Assembly (NCBI GenBank): GCA_029266415.1
Contig: JAQSWW010000014.1
Location: forward strand, 1 to 34,729
DNA length: 34,729 nucleotides
Origin: Actinomycetospora sp.
GTDB taxonomy: Bacteria; Actinomycetota; Actinomycetes; Mycobacteriales; Pseudonocardiaceae
Direction: 5' to 3'
Shown: one piece after another, positions 1 to 7,796 of the stretch
Layout of the letters: every line of letters begins with the position of its first letter
How positions within the stretch are numbered: the first letter of the stretch is position 1
Translations under genes and position numbers: made by a program
Notes under the pieces: generated by a model
The model's input: only the letters and a program-made list of their open reading frames with translations
What the model was told of the DNA's origin: nothing
Databases searched by the model: none

Positions 1-2042
1 GTCGGCCGGGGCCGGACCCGCGGCACCGGCGACGGCGAGGGGTCCACGCCCCGCGCGTCCTCGGCGGCGTGGCGACGCTCGCGCCCGGCGAGCGACGACG
101 TCCGCACCCACCCGGCGGGCAGGTCGCCCGCGGCGGGGTCGGCCGTCGGACGGGGCCGCCGCGACGGGTCCGCGACGCCGGCGCCCTCGGGGTGGTGCGA
201 GCGCCGGGTGGTCGACCCGGCGGCGAGCAGCGCGTCCAGGGCGGCACGCTCGAGGGTCTCGGTGGTGATGCCGGACCGGCCGTCGGCGAGGACCGGGGCC
301 GCGTCGATGGCGGGCCGACGCCCGACGATCCGCTCGACGAGGCAGAGCACGGGCGGCGCGAGGCAGGCGGCGAGCGCCACCGACGGCCAGAGCAGCACGG
401 CCGGGGCGGCGTAGCCCTGCAGCACCGCCAGCACGATGGCGCCGATGAGCAGCAGGGCCCACTGCAGGTGGCGCCGGAAGGTCAGGATGTGGTCCGCCGA
501 TGACGACAGACCCTTCGGCGTCACCACGAATCTCGCCGGCAGCCGCAGCATGGTCGCGATCAGCGACGCCGCGAAGATGGGCGATGCGAAGATCGACATC
601 AGCATGCCCTTGATGCCTGAGGAGCCCTCGGCCTCGTACGGGCTCACGTTGTAGCGGCGGTTGCGCAGGTAGACCCAGAGCTGGAAGGCCGTCGCGTCGA
701 CGTAGAGCGCGAGCCAGAGCTGCACGGGCACGACGACGCCCTGCACTCCGAGGGCGAGGAACAGGCACGCGTTGACCGCGCCGAGCACCCAGCCGATCGC
801 CATCGACGGGTAGAAGGTCGTGATCAGGACGTAGTGCAACGCCCGGCCCGGCGAGAGCTTGGGCAGGCGGAACAGCATCTCCTTGAGCAACACCTCGAAC
901 GTGCCGCGCGACCAGCGCATCTGCTGGGAGAAGAAGTCGCCCCAGGACGACGGGCCCTCGCCGACGGCGAGCACGTCCGGCGTGTAGACCGATTTCCAGC
1001 GCCGCCCCGAGGCGGGGTTGCGACGGGTGTGGAACTTCAGGCCGGTGGCCATGTCCTCGGTGATCGAGTCGGACAGACCGCCGATGCCGCGCAGGGCGCT
1101 GATGCGGATGGCGTTGTTGGTGCCCACCAGCATCGCCGCGTTGTAGCGGTTGGCCGCGCGCTGGATCAGCGAGTGGAACGGGAACTGCTGGGACTCCGCC
1201 GCGCGCGTCACGAACGTCTCGTCGTTGGCGTAGCACTGCGGGCCGACGACGAAGGCCACGTCGGGGTCCCGGAAGTAGCCCAGGATGCGTTCGGCGTAGT
1301 TGGGCAAGGGCACGTGGTCGGGGTCGACCGAGAGGAAGACCTCGTAGGCCCCGCCGTGCTCGGCGACCCAGGCGTTGTAGTTGCCGTGCTTCGTCTTGGC
1401 CTTGAAGGCGCCCTTGCGGGTGTTGTACTTCTCGATGCCCTTGCGGGTGAAGTGGTTGACGCCGAGCTCGTGGCACATGGCCCGGACCTCGGGATCGTCG
1501 CCCTCGTCGAGGAGCCAGACGTCGAGGATGCCGTCGTACTGGATCCGCATCGCCGCCTGCAGCGTGCCGCGTACGACGTCGATGGGCTCCTTGCTGGGCA
1601 CGATCGTCGTCAGGAACGCGACGCGGCGGTCGGGCTCGGGCGGCACGGGCACCGGGTCGCGCGCGATCACCGAGGCGAGCGACAGCGACAGCACGTTGAT
1701 CAGCCGCAGGAGCTCCATGAGCGCGATCGATCCGATGACGACCCAGTTCGCGTAGATCGCGAAGGTCGACCCGAACACCGGCGGGCGGTGCGAGGGGTGC
1801 AGCAGCCAGAGGAAGAAGAGCGCCTCGAAGACGAGGTTCAGCCCCGCGACGAGCAGCGAGCGGACGACGCGGCCTCGACCGTGGACGGCGTCGACACCCC
1901 GGTAGGCGACCCGGTACGGGCCGTCGCGGGGGTCGGGCTCCCGGATCGGCCCCGCGAGCTGCGAGAACTCCTGGATACGACGGCCGACGACGAGTTCGGA
2001 CTCGTCGACCTCGTCCGGGGGTCGCTCACCAAGAAGGGTCAT
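1..2042 (-). CDS. Cellulose-synthase-like family 2 glycosyltransferase, C-terminus cut by window edge
   Basis: A processive membrane beta-glycosyltransferase that would polymerise a sugar nucleotide into an extracellular polysaccharide. The reading frame stays open from ATG (2040-2042) to the window edge, about 680 residues, so the C-terminus is missing. The GT2/BcsA signature is complete: WLLDEGDD near residue 179, DxD in SVDPDHVP near 240, TED in ITEDMATG near 327, and QxxRW in QQMRWSRG near 372. Two hydrophobic segments precede the catalytic domain (about 60-110) and at least four follow it, as in BcsA. The visible C-terminal tail is low-complexity and Arg/Pro-rich, with no recognisable PilZ domain in the part seen. 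No cellulose operon partner (BcsB, BcsZ) adjoins it, so the product could be cellulose or another beta-glucan. The Shine-Dalgarno is weak. The family call is firm; the substrate is unknown. Confidence 0.9.
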   Translation of the reverse strand, partial: MTLLGERPPDEVDESELVVGRRIQEFSQLAGPIREPDPRDGPYRVAYRGVDAVHGRGRVVRSLLVAGLNLVFEALFFLWLLHPSHRPPVFGSTFAIYANWVVIGSIALMELLRLINVLSLSLASVIARDPVPVPPEPDRRVAFLTTIVPSKEPIDVVRGTLQAAMRIQYDGILDVWLLDEGDDPEVRAMCHELGVNHFTRKGIEKYNTRKGAFKAKTKHGNYNAWVAEHGGAYEVFLSVDPDHVPLPNYAERILGYFRDPDVAFVVGPQCYANDETFVTRAAESQQFPFHSLIQRAANRYNAAMLVGTNNAIRISALRGIGGLSDSITEDMATGLKFHTRRNPASGRRWKSVYTPDVLAVGEGPSSWGDFFSQQMRWSRGTFEVLLKEMLFRLPKLSPGRALHYVLITTFYPSMAIGWVLGAVNACLFLALGVQGVVVPVQLWLALYVDATAFQLWVYLRNRRYNVSPYEAEGSSGIKGMLMSIFASPIFAASLIATMLRLPARFVVTPKGLSSSADHILTFRRHLQWALLLIGAIVLAVLQGYAAPAVLLWPSVALAACLAPPVLCLVERIVGRRPAIDAAPVLADGRSGITTETLERAALDALLAAGSTTRRSHHPEGAGVADPSRRPRPTADPAAGDLPAGWVRTSSLAGRERRHAAEDARGVDPSPSPVPRVRPRP

Positions 2043-2367
2043 CGGCCGTTTCGTCTCGATCCTCGCGACGCCGCACCGGCGAACGTCACGAAGCTCCCGT
2101 CGTCGTCACTCCTCCTGCGGGCACACAGGACGAGCGGTACCGCCGACGTGCCGTCCTCCCGTCGCTCGGTGATCCGTGACCGTTGGTGTCCCACGGCCAC
2201 GGAAACGGTAAGGGCATCACGGACCGTGCTCGCCGAGGGGGACGACTGATCGTCCGCGCCGTCGTGCACGACCGAGATCATTGCCCATCGTTGAGCCGAA
2301 CGGGCGAGATCGGACCGGCGCACACCCAACGGCACCCGTTCGGAGTCGATGACGCAGCGTAGTGCGA
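2043..2367. other. Intergenic region upstream of the glycosyltransferase
   Basis: 325 bases without a convincing gene. It must hold the promoter of the minus-strand glycosyltransferase. I see one short inverted repeat, ACCGTT (2179-2184) and AACGGT (2204-2209). I see no recognisable cyclic-di-GMP riboswitch core and no strong hairpin. Confidence 0.5.
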
Positions 2368-2910
2368 TCACCTCCCGCGAACGGCCCCGGGTGGCAGGTC
2401 GTGGCGCCGCACGGCCACCAGGACGCCGTCGCGGACCTCGGCGGTCATGTAGGTGCACGCCGGCTGGCGGCGCCGCTCGGTGGGCGAGCCCGGGTTGAGC
2501 AGGCGCACGCCGCCCGGGGTCGTCGTGTCCCAGGGGATGTGGCTGTGCCCGAAGACCAGGACGTCGACCGGGGTGTCGCTGCCCGGCCCGAAGCGCGCGT
2601 CGCAGCGCGCCTCGCGGCCGGTCGCCGCGCCGGTCTCGTGGGTGACGGCCAGGCGCAGGCCGTCGACCTCGGCCACCGCGGTCTCGGGCAGCCGGGCGCG
2701 CAGCTCGTCGCCGTCGTTGTTGCCCCAGCAGCCGATGAGCCGCGGGGTCCGGCGCTCGAGCTCGTCGAGCAGCGCGGGGTCCATCCAGTCGCCCGCGTGC
2801 ACCACGACGTCGGCGGCGTCGACGGCCGCCCACAGCTCGTCGGGCAGCACCCGGCGGGTGGGCCGGCGGACGGGCAGGTGGGTGTCGCTGGTGAGGAGGA
2901 GCCGGGTCAC
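2368..2910 (-). CDS. YfcE/MJ0936-type metallophosphoesterase
   Basis: A small cytoplasmic calcineurin-like phosphoesterase of 180 residues. All metal-binding blocks are present in order: SDTH near residue 8, HAGDW near 38, GNND near 63, a lone His in VTHETG near 90, and GHSHIP near 120. The length fits the YfcE/MJ0936 family, whose members hydrolyse phosphodiesters in vitro; the physiological substrate is generally unknown. The start is GTG three bases after the stop of the upstream SRPBCC gene, so the two are probably one transcript. Nothing in the context fixes the substrate. Confidence 0.9.
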   Translation of the reverse strand: MTRLLLTSDTHLPVRRPTRRVLPDELWAAVDAADVVVHAGDWMDPALLDELERRTPRLIGCWGNNDGDELRARLPETAVAEVDGLRLAVTHETGAATGREARCDARFGPGSDTPVDVLVFGHSHIPWDTTTPGGVRLLNPGSPTERRRQPACTYMTAEVRDGVLVAVRRHDLPPGAVRGR

Positions 2911-2913
2911 TCC

Positions 2914-3336
2914 TCACCGGTCCAGCAGCAGCGAGTGCAGCGCGACGAGCGCGACCGGGGCGTAGGGCAGCACGACGAGCGCCGGGCCGGTGGTGCGCAG
3001 CCAGGTGCGGGAGCGCACGCGCGGCCCGTCCTCGGCGCGCGCCTCCTCGACCCCGTGGTCGAGGTGCAGCGTGATCGGCCCGGCGCTGACCCGCCACGAC
3101 CAGGTGCGGGCCGCCTCGTCGACCGCAGTGACCTCGAAGGGCAGGCCGACCACGCCGGCCGCGCGCACCGTGCCGCGCAGCCCGGTCCGCAGGCGGCGGG
3201 TGTCGGGGCCCGCCGGGTCTGTCACCGACACCCCGGAGATCTGGGGCGCCCAGTGGCTCCAGCGGTCGAGGTCGGCGTAGCGCTCCCAGGCCTGGTCGGC
3301 AGGCAGCGGGCCGGTCGCGCGGAGGGTCGTCTGCAC
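2914..3336 (-). CDS. SRPBCC (START-like) family protein
   Basis: A small soluble protein of about 140 residues with the helix-grip fold used to bind hydrophobic ligands. It begins with a beta strand (QTTLRATG), then the typical helix-containing AWERYADLDRWSHWAPQI, and later strands such as WSWRVSAGPITLHLDHGV. I chose GTG at 3336 because GGGGG lies a few bases upstream and the protein then begins where this family usually begins. A GTG at 3375 would add 13 residues but would overlap the palindrome at 3375-3389. It is co-directional with the phosphoesterase and divergent from the P450, so ligand binding in the same pathway as the P450 is possible. That link is inference. Confidence 0.75.
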   Translation of the reverse strand: MQTTLRATGPLPADQAWERYADLDRWSHWAPQISGVSVTDPAGPDTRRLRTGLRGTVRAAGVVGLPFEVTAVDEAARTWSWRVSAGPITLHLDHGVEEARAEDGPRVRSRTWLRTTGPALVVLPYAPVALVALHSLLLDR

Positions 3337-3374
3337 CTCGCTGACGTACCCCCGGAGCCGCTGGACGACGAACA

Positions 3375-3389
3375 CATACTCCGAGTATG
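3375..3389. promoter_or_regulatory. Perfect 15-bp palindrome, candidate operator
   Basis: CATACTC-C-GAGTATG is a perfect inverted repeat with seven-base arms and one central base. It lies between the divergent SRPBCC and P450 genes. Its AT-rich arms stand out from the background. Size and symmetry suit a homodimeric repressor such as TetR or GntR. No regulator gene adjoins it, so the binding protein is unknown. Confidence 0.6.
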
Positions 3390-3396
3390 GTCTCAC

Positions 3397-3414
3397 CGGT
3401 ACGATTGCGTACCG
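3397..3414. promoter_or_regulatory. Perfect 18-bp inverted repeat, second candidate operator
   Basis: CGGTACG-ATTG-CGTACCG is a perfect inverted repeat with seven-base arms and a four-base spacer. It starts eight bases after the first palindrome and sits 23 bases before the ATG at 3437. The two palindromes differ in sequence, so they could bind two proteins, or one could be a promoter element. Confidence 0.6.
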
Positions 3415-3436
3415 AACCGATCCGGGGAGGCCGTCG

Positions 3437-3578
3437 ATGGCCCTGTCGCTCCCGCCGTCCGTCGCGCGCTCGCCGCTGGGCACCACGTTGCGCTGGGGCG
3501 CCACCCACGGGTTGATGCGCGGCGATCCGGCGCCAGGTCCGGGCCGGCAACCCCGACGCGCGCCTTCTGCTCGACCCG
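3437..3578 (+). pseudogene. N-terminal part of the P450 gene, in a shifted frame
   Basis: ATG at 3437 has a strong Shine-Dalgarno GGGGAGG at 3424-3430 and encodes a plausible N-terminus, MALSLPPSVARSPLGTTL, up to about codon 27. From about 3518 the P450-like sequence continues in another frame (IRRQVRAGNPDARLLLDPV and on), with no start codon that has a ribosome site. The simplest reading is loss of two bases (or gain of one) in the GCGCGGCG tract near 3517-3525. A restored gene would run 3437-4793. Sequencing error and genuine mutation cannot be told apart here. Confidence 0.65.
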
Positions 3579-4793
3579 GTGCTGCAGGCCGACCCGTTCC
3601 CGCACTACGAGCGGCTGCGCGGTCGCCACCCCTTCGCCATGGGCGCCTTCGCCCGCCTCACCGTGCACCACGACATCGCGACCGCCGTGCTGCGCAGCGA
3701 CGACTTCGGGGTGACCCACCCGACGCAGGTCGTGCCGGCCCCGGCTCGCGCCGCGCTCGCGCTGGCCGGGTCGACACGCCACCCCGGCCCCATCGACCCG
3801 CCGTCGATGCTCGCCGTGGACGCGCCCGACCACCCGCGCTACCGCAAGCTCGTCACCCGCGCCTTCACCGCGCGCCGGGTCGCCGCGCTGCGCGAGCGCA
3901 CCACCGAGATCGCCCGCGAGCTGCTCGACGACATGGAGCGCGACGTGCGCGCGGGCGAGCCCGTCGACCTCGTCGCCCGGTACGCGAGCCTGCTGCCCGT
4001 CACCGTGATCAGCGAGATGCTCGGCGTGCCGACCTCGATGCGCGAGCAGTTCCTGTCCTGGGGCGACGGCGCGGCCACCTCGCTCGACATGGGGCTGACC
4101 CGCCAGGCCCACGCGGTGATGGAGCGCAACCTCGCCGCCCTGCACGACTGGATGCGCGACCACCTGCGCCGGCTGCGTCGCGAGCCGGGCGACGACCTGC
4201 TCTCCGGCCTCGTGGGCGAGGTCGACGAGGACGGCGCGGGGCTCACCGAGCAGGAGCTGGTGTCCACGGCCCTGCTCGTGCTCGCGGCCGGCTTCGAGAC
4301 CACCGTCAACCTCATCGGCAACGGCACCAGCCAGCTCTTCGCCCACCCCGAGCAGCGCGAGCGCCTCGCCGCCGAGCCCGACCTGTGGCCGAACGCGGTG
4401 GACGAGGTGCTGCGCTTCGACCCGCCGGTGGAGCGCACGGCGCGCCGGGCGAAGGTCGACACCGAGGTGGCCGGCGAGGCGATTCCCGCGGGCGACCTCG
4501 TGGTGACCGTGCTGGCGGGCGCGAACCGCGACCCGCAGGTGTTCGCCGACCCGGGGGTGTTCGACGTCGGCCGGGCCAACGCCAGGGAGCACCTGGCGTT
4601 CTCCAGCGGCCCGCACTTCTGCCTGGGCGCCCAGCTCGCACGCATGGAGGGCGAGGTCGCGCTGCGGGCGCTGTTCGAGCGCCACCCGCACCTCGCCCCG
4701 GCCGGGGCGCCCCGCCGGCGCCCCACCCGCATCCTGCGCGGCTACGCCGAGCTGCCCGTGCGCCTCACGTCGGCGGTGACGGCGGTCCGCTGA
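3579..4793 (+). CDS. Cytochrome P450
   Basis: A heme-thiolate monooxygenase that needs ferredoxin or another redox partner; none is encoded nearby. The intact frame from GTG 3579 gives 404 residues and carries every P450 landmark: I-helix AGFETT near 237-242, the ExxR pair E276/R279, and the heme loop FSSGPHFCLG with Cys348. It is soluble, as bacterial P450s are. GTG 3579 has no ribosome site, and the real start is probably ATG 3437 with a frameshift near 3520, so the listed protein lacks about 45 N-terminal residues. It ends exactly where the convergent acyl-CoA dehydrogenase ends, with no bases between the two stops. The substrate is unknown; the neighbouring acyl-CoA dehydrogenase hints at lipid or aromatic catabolism. 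Confidence 0.9.
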   Translation: MLQADPFPHYERLRGRHPFAMGAFARLTVHHDIATAVLRSDDFGVTHPTQVVPAPARAALALAGSTRHPGPIDPPSMLAVDAPDHPRYRKLVTRAFTARRVAALRERTTEIARELLDDMERDVRAGEPVDLVARYASLLPVTVISEMLGVPTSMREQFLSWGDGAATSLDMGLTRQAHAVMERNLAALHDWMRDHLRRLRREPGDDLLSGLVGEVDEDGAGLTEQELVSTALLVLAAGFETTVNLIGNGTSQLFAHPEQRERLAAEPDLWPNAVDEVLRFDPPVERTARRAKVDTEVAGEAIPAGDLVVTVLAGANRDPQVFADPGVFDVGRANAREHLAFSSGPHFCLGAQLARMEGEVALRALFERHPHLAPAGAPRRRPTRILRGYAELPVRLTSAVTAVR

Positions 4794-5990
4794 TCACGAG
4801 AAGGCGCCGTGCCCGGTGATCTCCCGGCCGACGATCAGCGTCTGGATCGTCTCGGTGCCCTCGAACGTGTGGATCGACTCGATGTCGGCCATGTGCCGCA
4901 TGACGTGGTTGTCGAGCAGGATGCCGTTGCCGCCCAGCAGGTCGCGCGCCTCGGAGAGGATCCAGCGGGCCTTGCGGGTGTTGTTCATCTTGGCCAGCCC
5001 GGCGATGGTCGGCGCGAGGTCGTGGTCCTCGGCCAGCTGCGCGATCTGCATGCAGTAGAGCTGCATGCCCGTCAGCTCGGCGAGCATCTTGACGAGCCGG
5101 TCCTGGACGATCTGGTTACGCGCCAGCGGGCGGCCGAACTGGTGGCGGTCGAGGACGTAGCGCAGCGCCGCGTCGTAGCCCGCCGTCGCCGACCCGAGCG
5201 CCATCCACGCGCAGGTCCCGCGCGTGGTGGCCAGCACCCGCCCGGCGTCCTTGAAGCTCTCCGCGCCCGGCAGCCGGTCGCGCTCGGGGACCCGGACCCC
5301 GTCGAGGCGCACGTCGGCCTGCCACACCGAACGCATCGACGCCTTGCGCGGGATGATCGTGCCCTCGTAACCGGGCGTCGTGGTGTCGACGAGGAAGCCG
5401 AGTACCGCGCGGGTCTCGACGTCCCGCGCCCAGACCACCGTGCGCCCGGCGATGCTGCCGTTGCCGATCCAGCGCTTGCGCCCGTCGATCACCCAGTCGT
5501 CACCGTCGCGGCGCGCCGTCGTCTCGAGGGCCACCGAGTCGGACCCGTGGTCGGGCTCGGTGAGGCCGAAGGCGCCGACGAGGTCCAGGCGCGCCATCGC
5601 GGGCAGGAACTCCTGCTTCTGCTCCTCCGAGCCCAGCATGTCGATCGCCTTCATGGCGAGCCCCGACTGCACGGCGTGGAAGGTGGCGAGGCTGCCGTCC
5701 CCGCGCGCGAGCTCCATCGCCACGAGACCGCAGGTCAGCACGTCGTTGCCGGGACAGCCGTACCCGGTGATGTCGTCGCCGACGATGCCGAGGTCGGGCA
5801 GCCCGCGGATGACGTCCCACGACATCTCGGCGGCGTCCCACGCCTCGGGCGCCGCGGGCGACACGACGTGGTCGACGTAGCGGCGCACCTCCATGAACGT
5901 GTTCCACTGCGTCTCGTTGAAGCGCCGGCGGACCGAGAAGAAGTCGGTCCCGAGCGCCTCGGTGAGCGGAGCCTGGCTGTCGACGGTCAT
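4794..5990 (-). CDS. Acyl-CoA dehydrogenase, glutaryl-CoA-dehydrogenase-like
   Basis: A cytoplasmic flavoprotein that oxidises acyl-CoA to the 2,3-enoyl form and passes electrons to ETF. The start is ATG 5990, preceded by GAGGGA, giving 398 residues. It has the ACAD middle-domain signature FGLTEPDHGSD, the FAD-binding region near RHQFGRPLARNQ, and the C-terminal block DLLGGNGI followed by HTFEGTETIQTLIVGREITG with the predicted catalytic base Glu377. The ARDLLGGNGI...FEGT...GREITG layout resembles GcdH more than short-chain ACADs. GcdH would also decarboxylate glutaryl-CoA in lysine and aromatic breakdown, but this subgroup also contains other enzymes, so the exact substrate is uncertain. No glutarate or lysine pathway genes are nearby. 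Confidence 0.9.
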   Translation of the reverse strand: MTVDSQAPLTEALGTDFFSVRRRFNETQWNTFMEVRRYVDHVVSPAAPEAWDAAEMSWDVIRGLPDLGIVGDDITGYGCPGNDVLTCGLVAMELARGDGSLATFHAVQSGLAMKAIDMLGSEEQKQEFLPAMARLDLVGAFGLTEPDHGSDSVALETTARRDGDDWVIDGRKRWIGNGSIAGRTVVWARDVETRAVLGFLVDTTTPGYEGTIIPRKASMRSVWQADVRLDGVRVPERDRLPGAESFKDAGRVLATTRGTCAWMALGSATAGYDAALRYVLDRHQFGRPLARNQIVQDRLVKMLAELTGMQLYCMQIAQLAEDHDLAPTIAGLAKMNNTRKARWILSEARDLLGGNGILLDNHVMRHMADIESIHTFEGTETIQTLIVGREITGHGAFS

Positions 5991-6006
5991 GGAGACTCCC
6001 TCGCCG

Positions 6007-6024
6007 GGGCGGGTGGTCCCGCCC
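6007..6024. other. Short hairpin in the 5' leader of the acyl-CoA dehydrogenase
   Basis: GGGCGGG-TGGT-CCCGCCC is a perfect seven-base stem with a tetraloop, 16 bases upstream of the ATG at 5990. The ribosome site lies between the hairpin and the start. It could affect mRNA stability or be chance in GC-rich DNA. The rest of 5991-6471 holds a possible short ORF at 6083-6190 and nothing else I can name. Confidence 0.35.
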
Positions 6025-6082
6025 ACTGCTGCTGCGTTCCCCGTGACCGTGATCGCCACGCCACCCGACGGGAGACGTCCCC

Positions 6083-6190
6083 GTGACCAGCCCGACCGAG
6101 CCCGCGGCCGTGGTCCGCGCCTTCCTCGCCGACCTCAGGCGTGGCACCGGACGCGCTCTCGCGTCGCTGGTCGGGCGGTGGCACGCCTGA
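6083..6190 (+). pseudogene. Short ORF resembling the N-terminus of a SnoaL/epoxide-hydrolase-like protein
   Basis: GTG 6083, preceded by GGGAGA, opens a 35-residue frame beginning MTSPTEPAAVVRAFLADLRR and ending at TGA 6188-6190. The pattern of a short polar leader, then VVRAFLADLRRG, is how many limonene-epoxide-hydrolase or SnoaL-like proteins start, but those proteins run to about 120-150 residues. This could be a truncated remnant, a genuine small protein, or chance. The resemblance is by eye and weak. Confidence 0.25.
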
Positions 6191-6471
6191 CCGGGCACCC
6201 GGGAGCCGTCGCGGCCCGGGCGTCCCCCGAACGGGTTCCCGCTCGTTCACCCGGTCCGGGCCGACATCGCTCGGCGACCGGCCACTGGGCGTAGGCGATC
6301 GGCCGCCCAGCGCAACGTCGGGGCCGTCGGTGGTGCGAACAGCCTCCGGACGGGGTATATCACTGGACCTTCGTCACACCCGTGCGGACGTGCCGAGGAC
6401 GATCGCACGGCCCGCGGCGAGGCGGTCGGACGACGTCCACGCCGCCGTGGCGTACCACCGGGGGGAGTGGG

Positions 6472-6726
6472 ATGGACCGACGAGCACATCCGAGGAACGG
6501 TCACCGCCACGACGGGGCCGCCGAGTACCTGGTCGTGGTCGTGGACACCTCCGGGCGCTTCCGCGACGCCTACGGGCCCTACGAGATCGCGTCGGCCCGC
6601 CGGGAGGCGGCGCGCCGGCGCCACGCGCTGTGGGAGGCCGGCGAGGACGGCGTCGATGTGCGGATCGCGCGGCACCACCCGGTGGCGATCCCGCGCCAGC
6701 GTGGGTCGTACGCCGTGGGCGAATGA
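6472..6726 (+). CDS. Small hypothetical protein, 84 residues
   Basis: ATG 6472 has a good ribosome site (GGGGGGAG). The protein is 84 residues, soluble and Arg-rich. After a His/Arg-rich leader it shows a compact alternating pattern: AEYLVVVVDTSGRFRDAYG (a hydrophobic strand), then PYEIASARREAARRRHALWE (a charged helix), then DVRIARHHPVAI (a strand). This strand-helix-strand order suggests a small folded domain. I do not recognise the family. Third codon positions are strongly GC-rich, supporting real coding. It stands alone between a minus-strand dehydrogenase and a minus-strand gene remnant. Confidence 0.6.
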   Translation: MDRRAHPRNGHRHDGAAEYLVVVVDTSGRFRDAYGPYEIASARREAARRRHALWEAGEDGVDVRIARHHPVAIPRQRGSYAVGE

Positions 6727-6789
6727 CCAACGGTCAGGGGGCCTCGCCCGCGAGCACGTAGCGCCCCGCGACCGCGGCTCGGCGGACCC

Positions 6790-6926
6790 CTACCGCAGCG
6801 CCGCCACGAGCGCCGCGACGAGGCGGTCGATGTCGGCGTCGTCGGTGCGCAGGTGCGGCGCCAGGCGTGCGCCGGCTTCGCACGCCAGGCGACGACGCCC
6901 ACCCAGCACCGCCGGACCTTCCGGAG
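6790..6926 (-). pseudogene. C-terminal remnant of a class V aminotransferase-like (PLP) enzyme
   Basis: The last 30 or so codons before TAG (6790-6792) read ARLAPHLRTDDADIDRLVAA and on, which matches the way class V aminotransferase/selenocysteine-lyase-like enzymes end (SPH or APH, then D..D.DRLVAAL). Upstream, similarity continues only weakly and seems to change frame (VVAWR), and then the hydrolase stop is reached. No PLP-lysine or N-terminal domain is present. It looks like a decayed 3' fragment left when the neighbouring region was inserted or deleted. Confidence 0.4.
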
Positions 6927-7721
6927 CTAGAGACCCGCGGTGAACCGGAGGACCTCGGTGGTGAAGAGGTCGGTCCCGGTGTCGACGGCCCCGTGCCCCT
7001 GTCCGGGCATCTCGACGATCCGGGAGTCCGGCAGGGCCGCGTCCACGGCCTCCACGGCCCGGCGGTACCCGGGCGCGCTCTCGCTCCCGGTCAGCAGCAG
7101 CGTCGGCACCGCGAGATCCCGGAACCGCTCCGGATCGAATCGGTATGCCTTGGACGCACGCAGTTCCCTCGGCACCGTGTGCGCGGCCGCGACGCGTGCT
7201 CGCCACACGGGGCGGGACCGCAGGGCCGCCACCACCTCCGATCGGGCTCCGGCGACCCGGAGCGCCACGGTCTCCACCACCCCGTCCCGGTCCCCCGCCC
7301 GCAGCAACGCCTCCAGCCGCTCGATGACCTCGGGCGAGTACACCTCGGCACCGGCCACCTCGATCGAGGGCTCGTAGAGCACCAGCGCCCGGAAGCCGCC
7401 ACTGATCAGGGCGGCCTCGAGCCCGCACAACGCCCCGTACGAGTGACCGACGAGGATCACCGGCTCCCCGAGCGCGTCCACCACGGCGGCCAGGTCCTCG
7501 AACTCCCGCTCGATCGCGTAGTCCTCCGCGTCGCTGCTGGCGCCGCGGCCGCGTCGGTCGACGGCGTGGACCGTGTGGCGCTGCTCGAACGCCGGTAGGA
7601 CGGGGTCCCACCGGCTGTGGTCGGCGACCGTCCCGTGCACCAGCACCAGCGGGGGTCCGTCGCCGCTGCGCCAGACGGCGATCGGCGTGCCATCCGCGGA
7701 GGTGACCCGCTCCTGGGTCAT
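6927..7721 (-). CDS. Alpha/beta hydrolase
   Basis: A cytoplasmic alpha/beta-hydrolase of 264 residues. It has the oxyanion-hole region LVLVHGTVADHSRW near residues 26-38, the nucleophile elbow GHSYG with Ser94, and the catalytic His243 in GQGHGAVDTG. The acid position after the seventh strand reads LLLTGSESAP, so it would be supplied by an unusual residue or from elsewhere. ATG 7721 follows GGGAGG. The family covers esterases, lactonases and dehalogenases; the substrate is unknown. It follows the DUF1772 gene on the same strand after 75 bases, which contain a plausible promoter, so co-transcription is uncertain. Confidence 0.88.
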   Translation of the reverse strand: MTQERVTSADGTPIAVWRSGDGPPLVLVHGTVADHSRWDPVLPAFEQRHTVHAVDRRGRGASSDAEDYAIEREFEDLAAVVDALGEPVILVGHSYGALCGLEAALISGGFRALVLYEPSIEVAGAEVYSPEVIERLEALLRAGDRDGVVETVALRVAGARSEVVAALRSRPVWRARVAAAHTVPRELRASKAYRFDPERFRDLAVPTLLLTGSESAPGYRRAVEAVDAALPDSRIVEMPGQGHGAVDTGTDLFTTEVLRFTAGL

Positions 7722-7796
7722 GGCGTCCTCCCGAGCAAGCCGCGGTGGTCGGCCCGGTGTAGCAGAGAGCCGCCTCGGTGGCCAGATCGCCGCACG

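Noticed and set aside
834..2249. Plus-strand 471-codon open frame across the glycosyltransferase
   Set aside because: The minus strand carries all GT2 motifs (DxD, TED, QxxRW); the plus-strand product has no motif and is Arg/Val/Asp-biased as expected of a shadow.
2043..2367. Cyclic-di-GMP riboswitch before the cellulose-synthase-like gene
   Set aside because: I looked for the conserved core and paired stems on the minus strand and did not find them.
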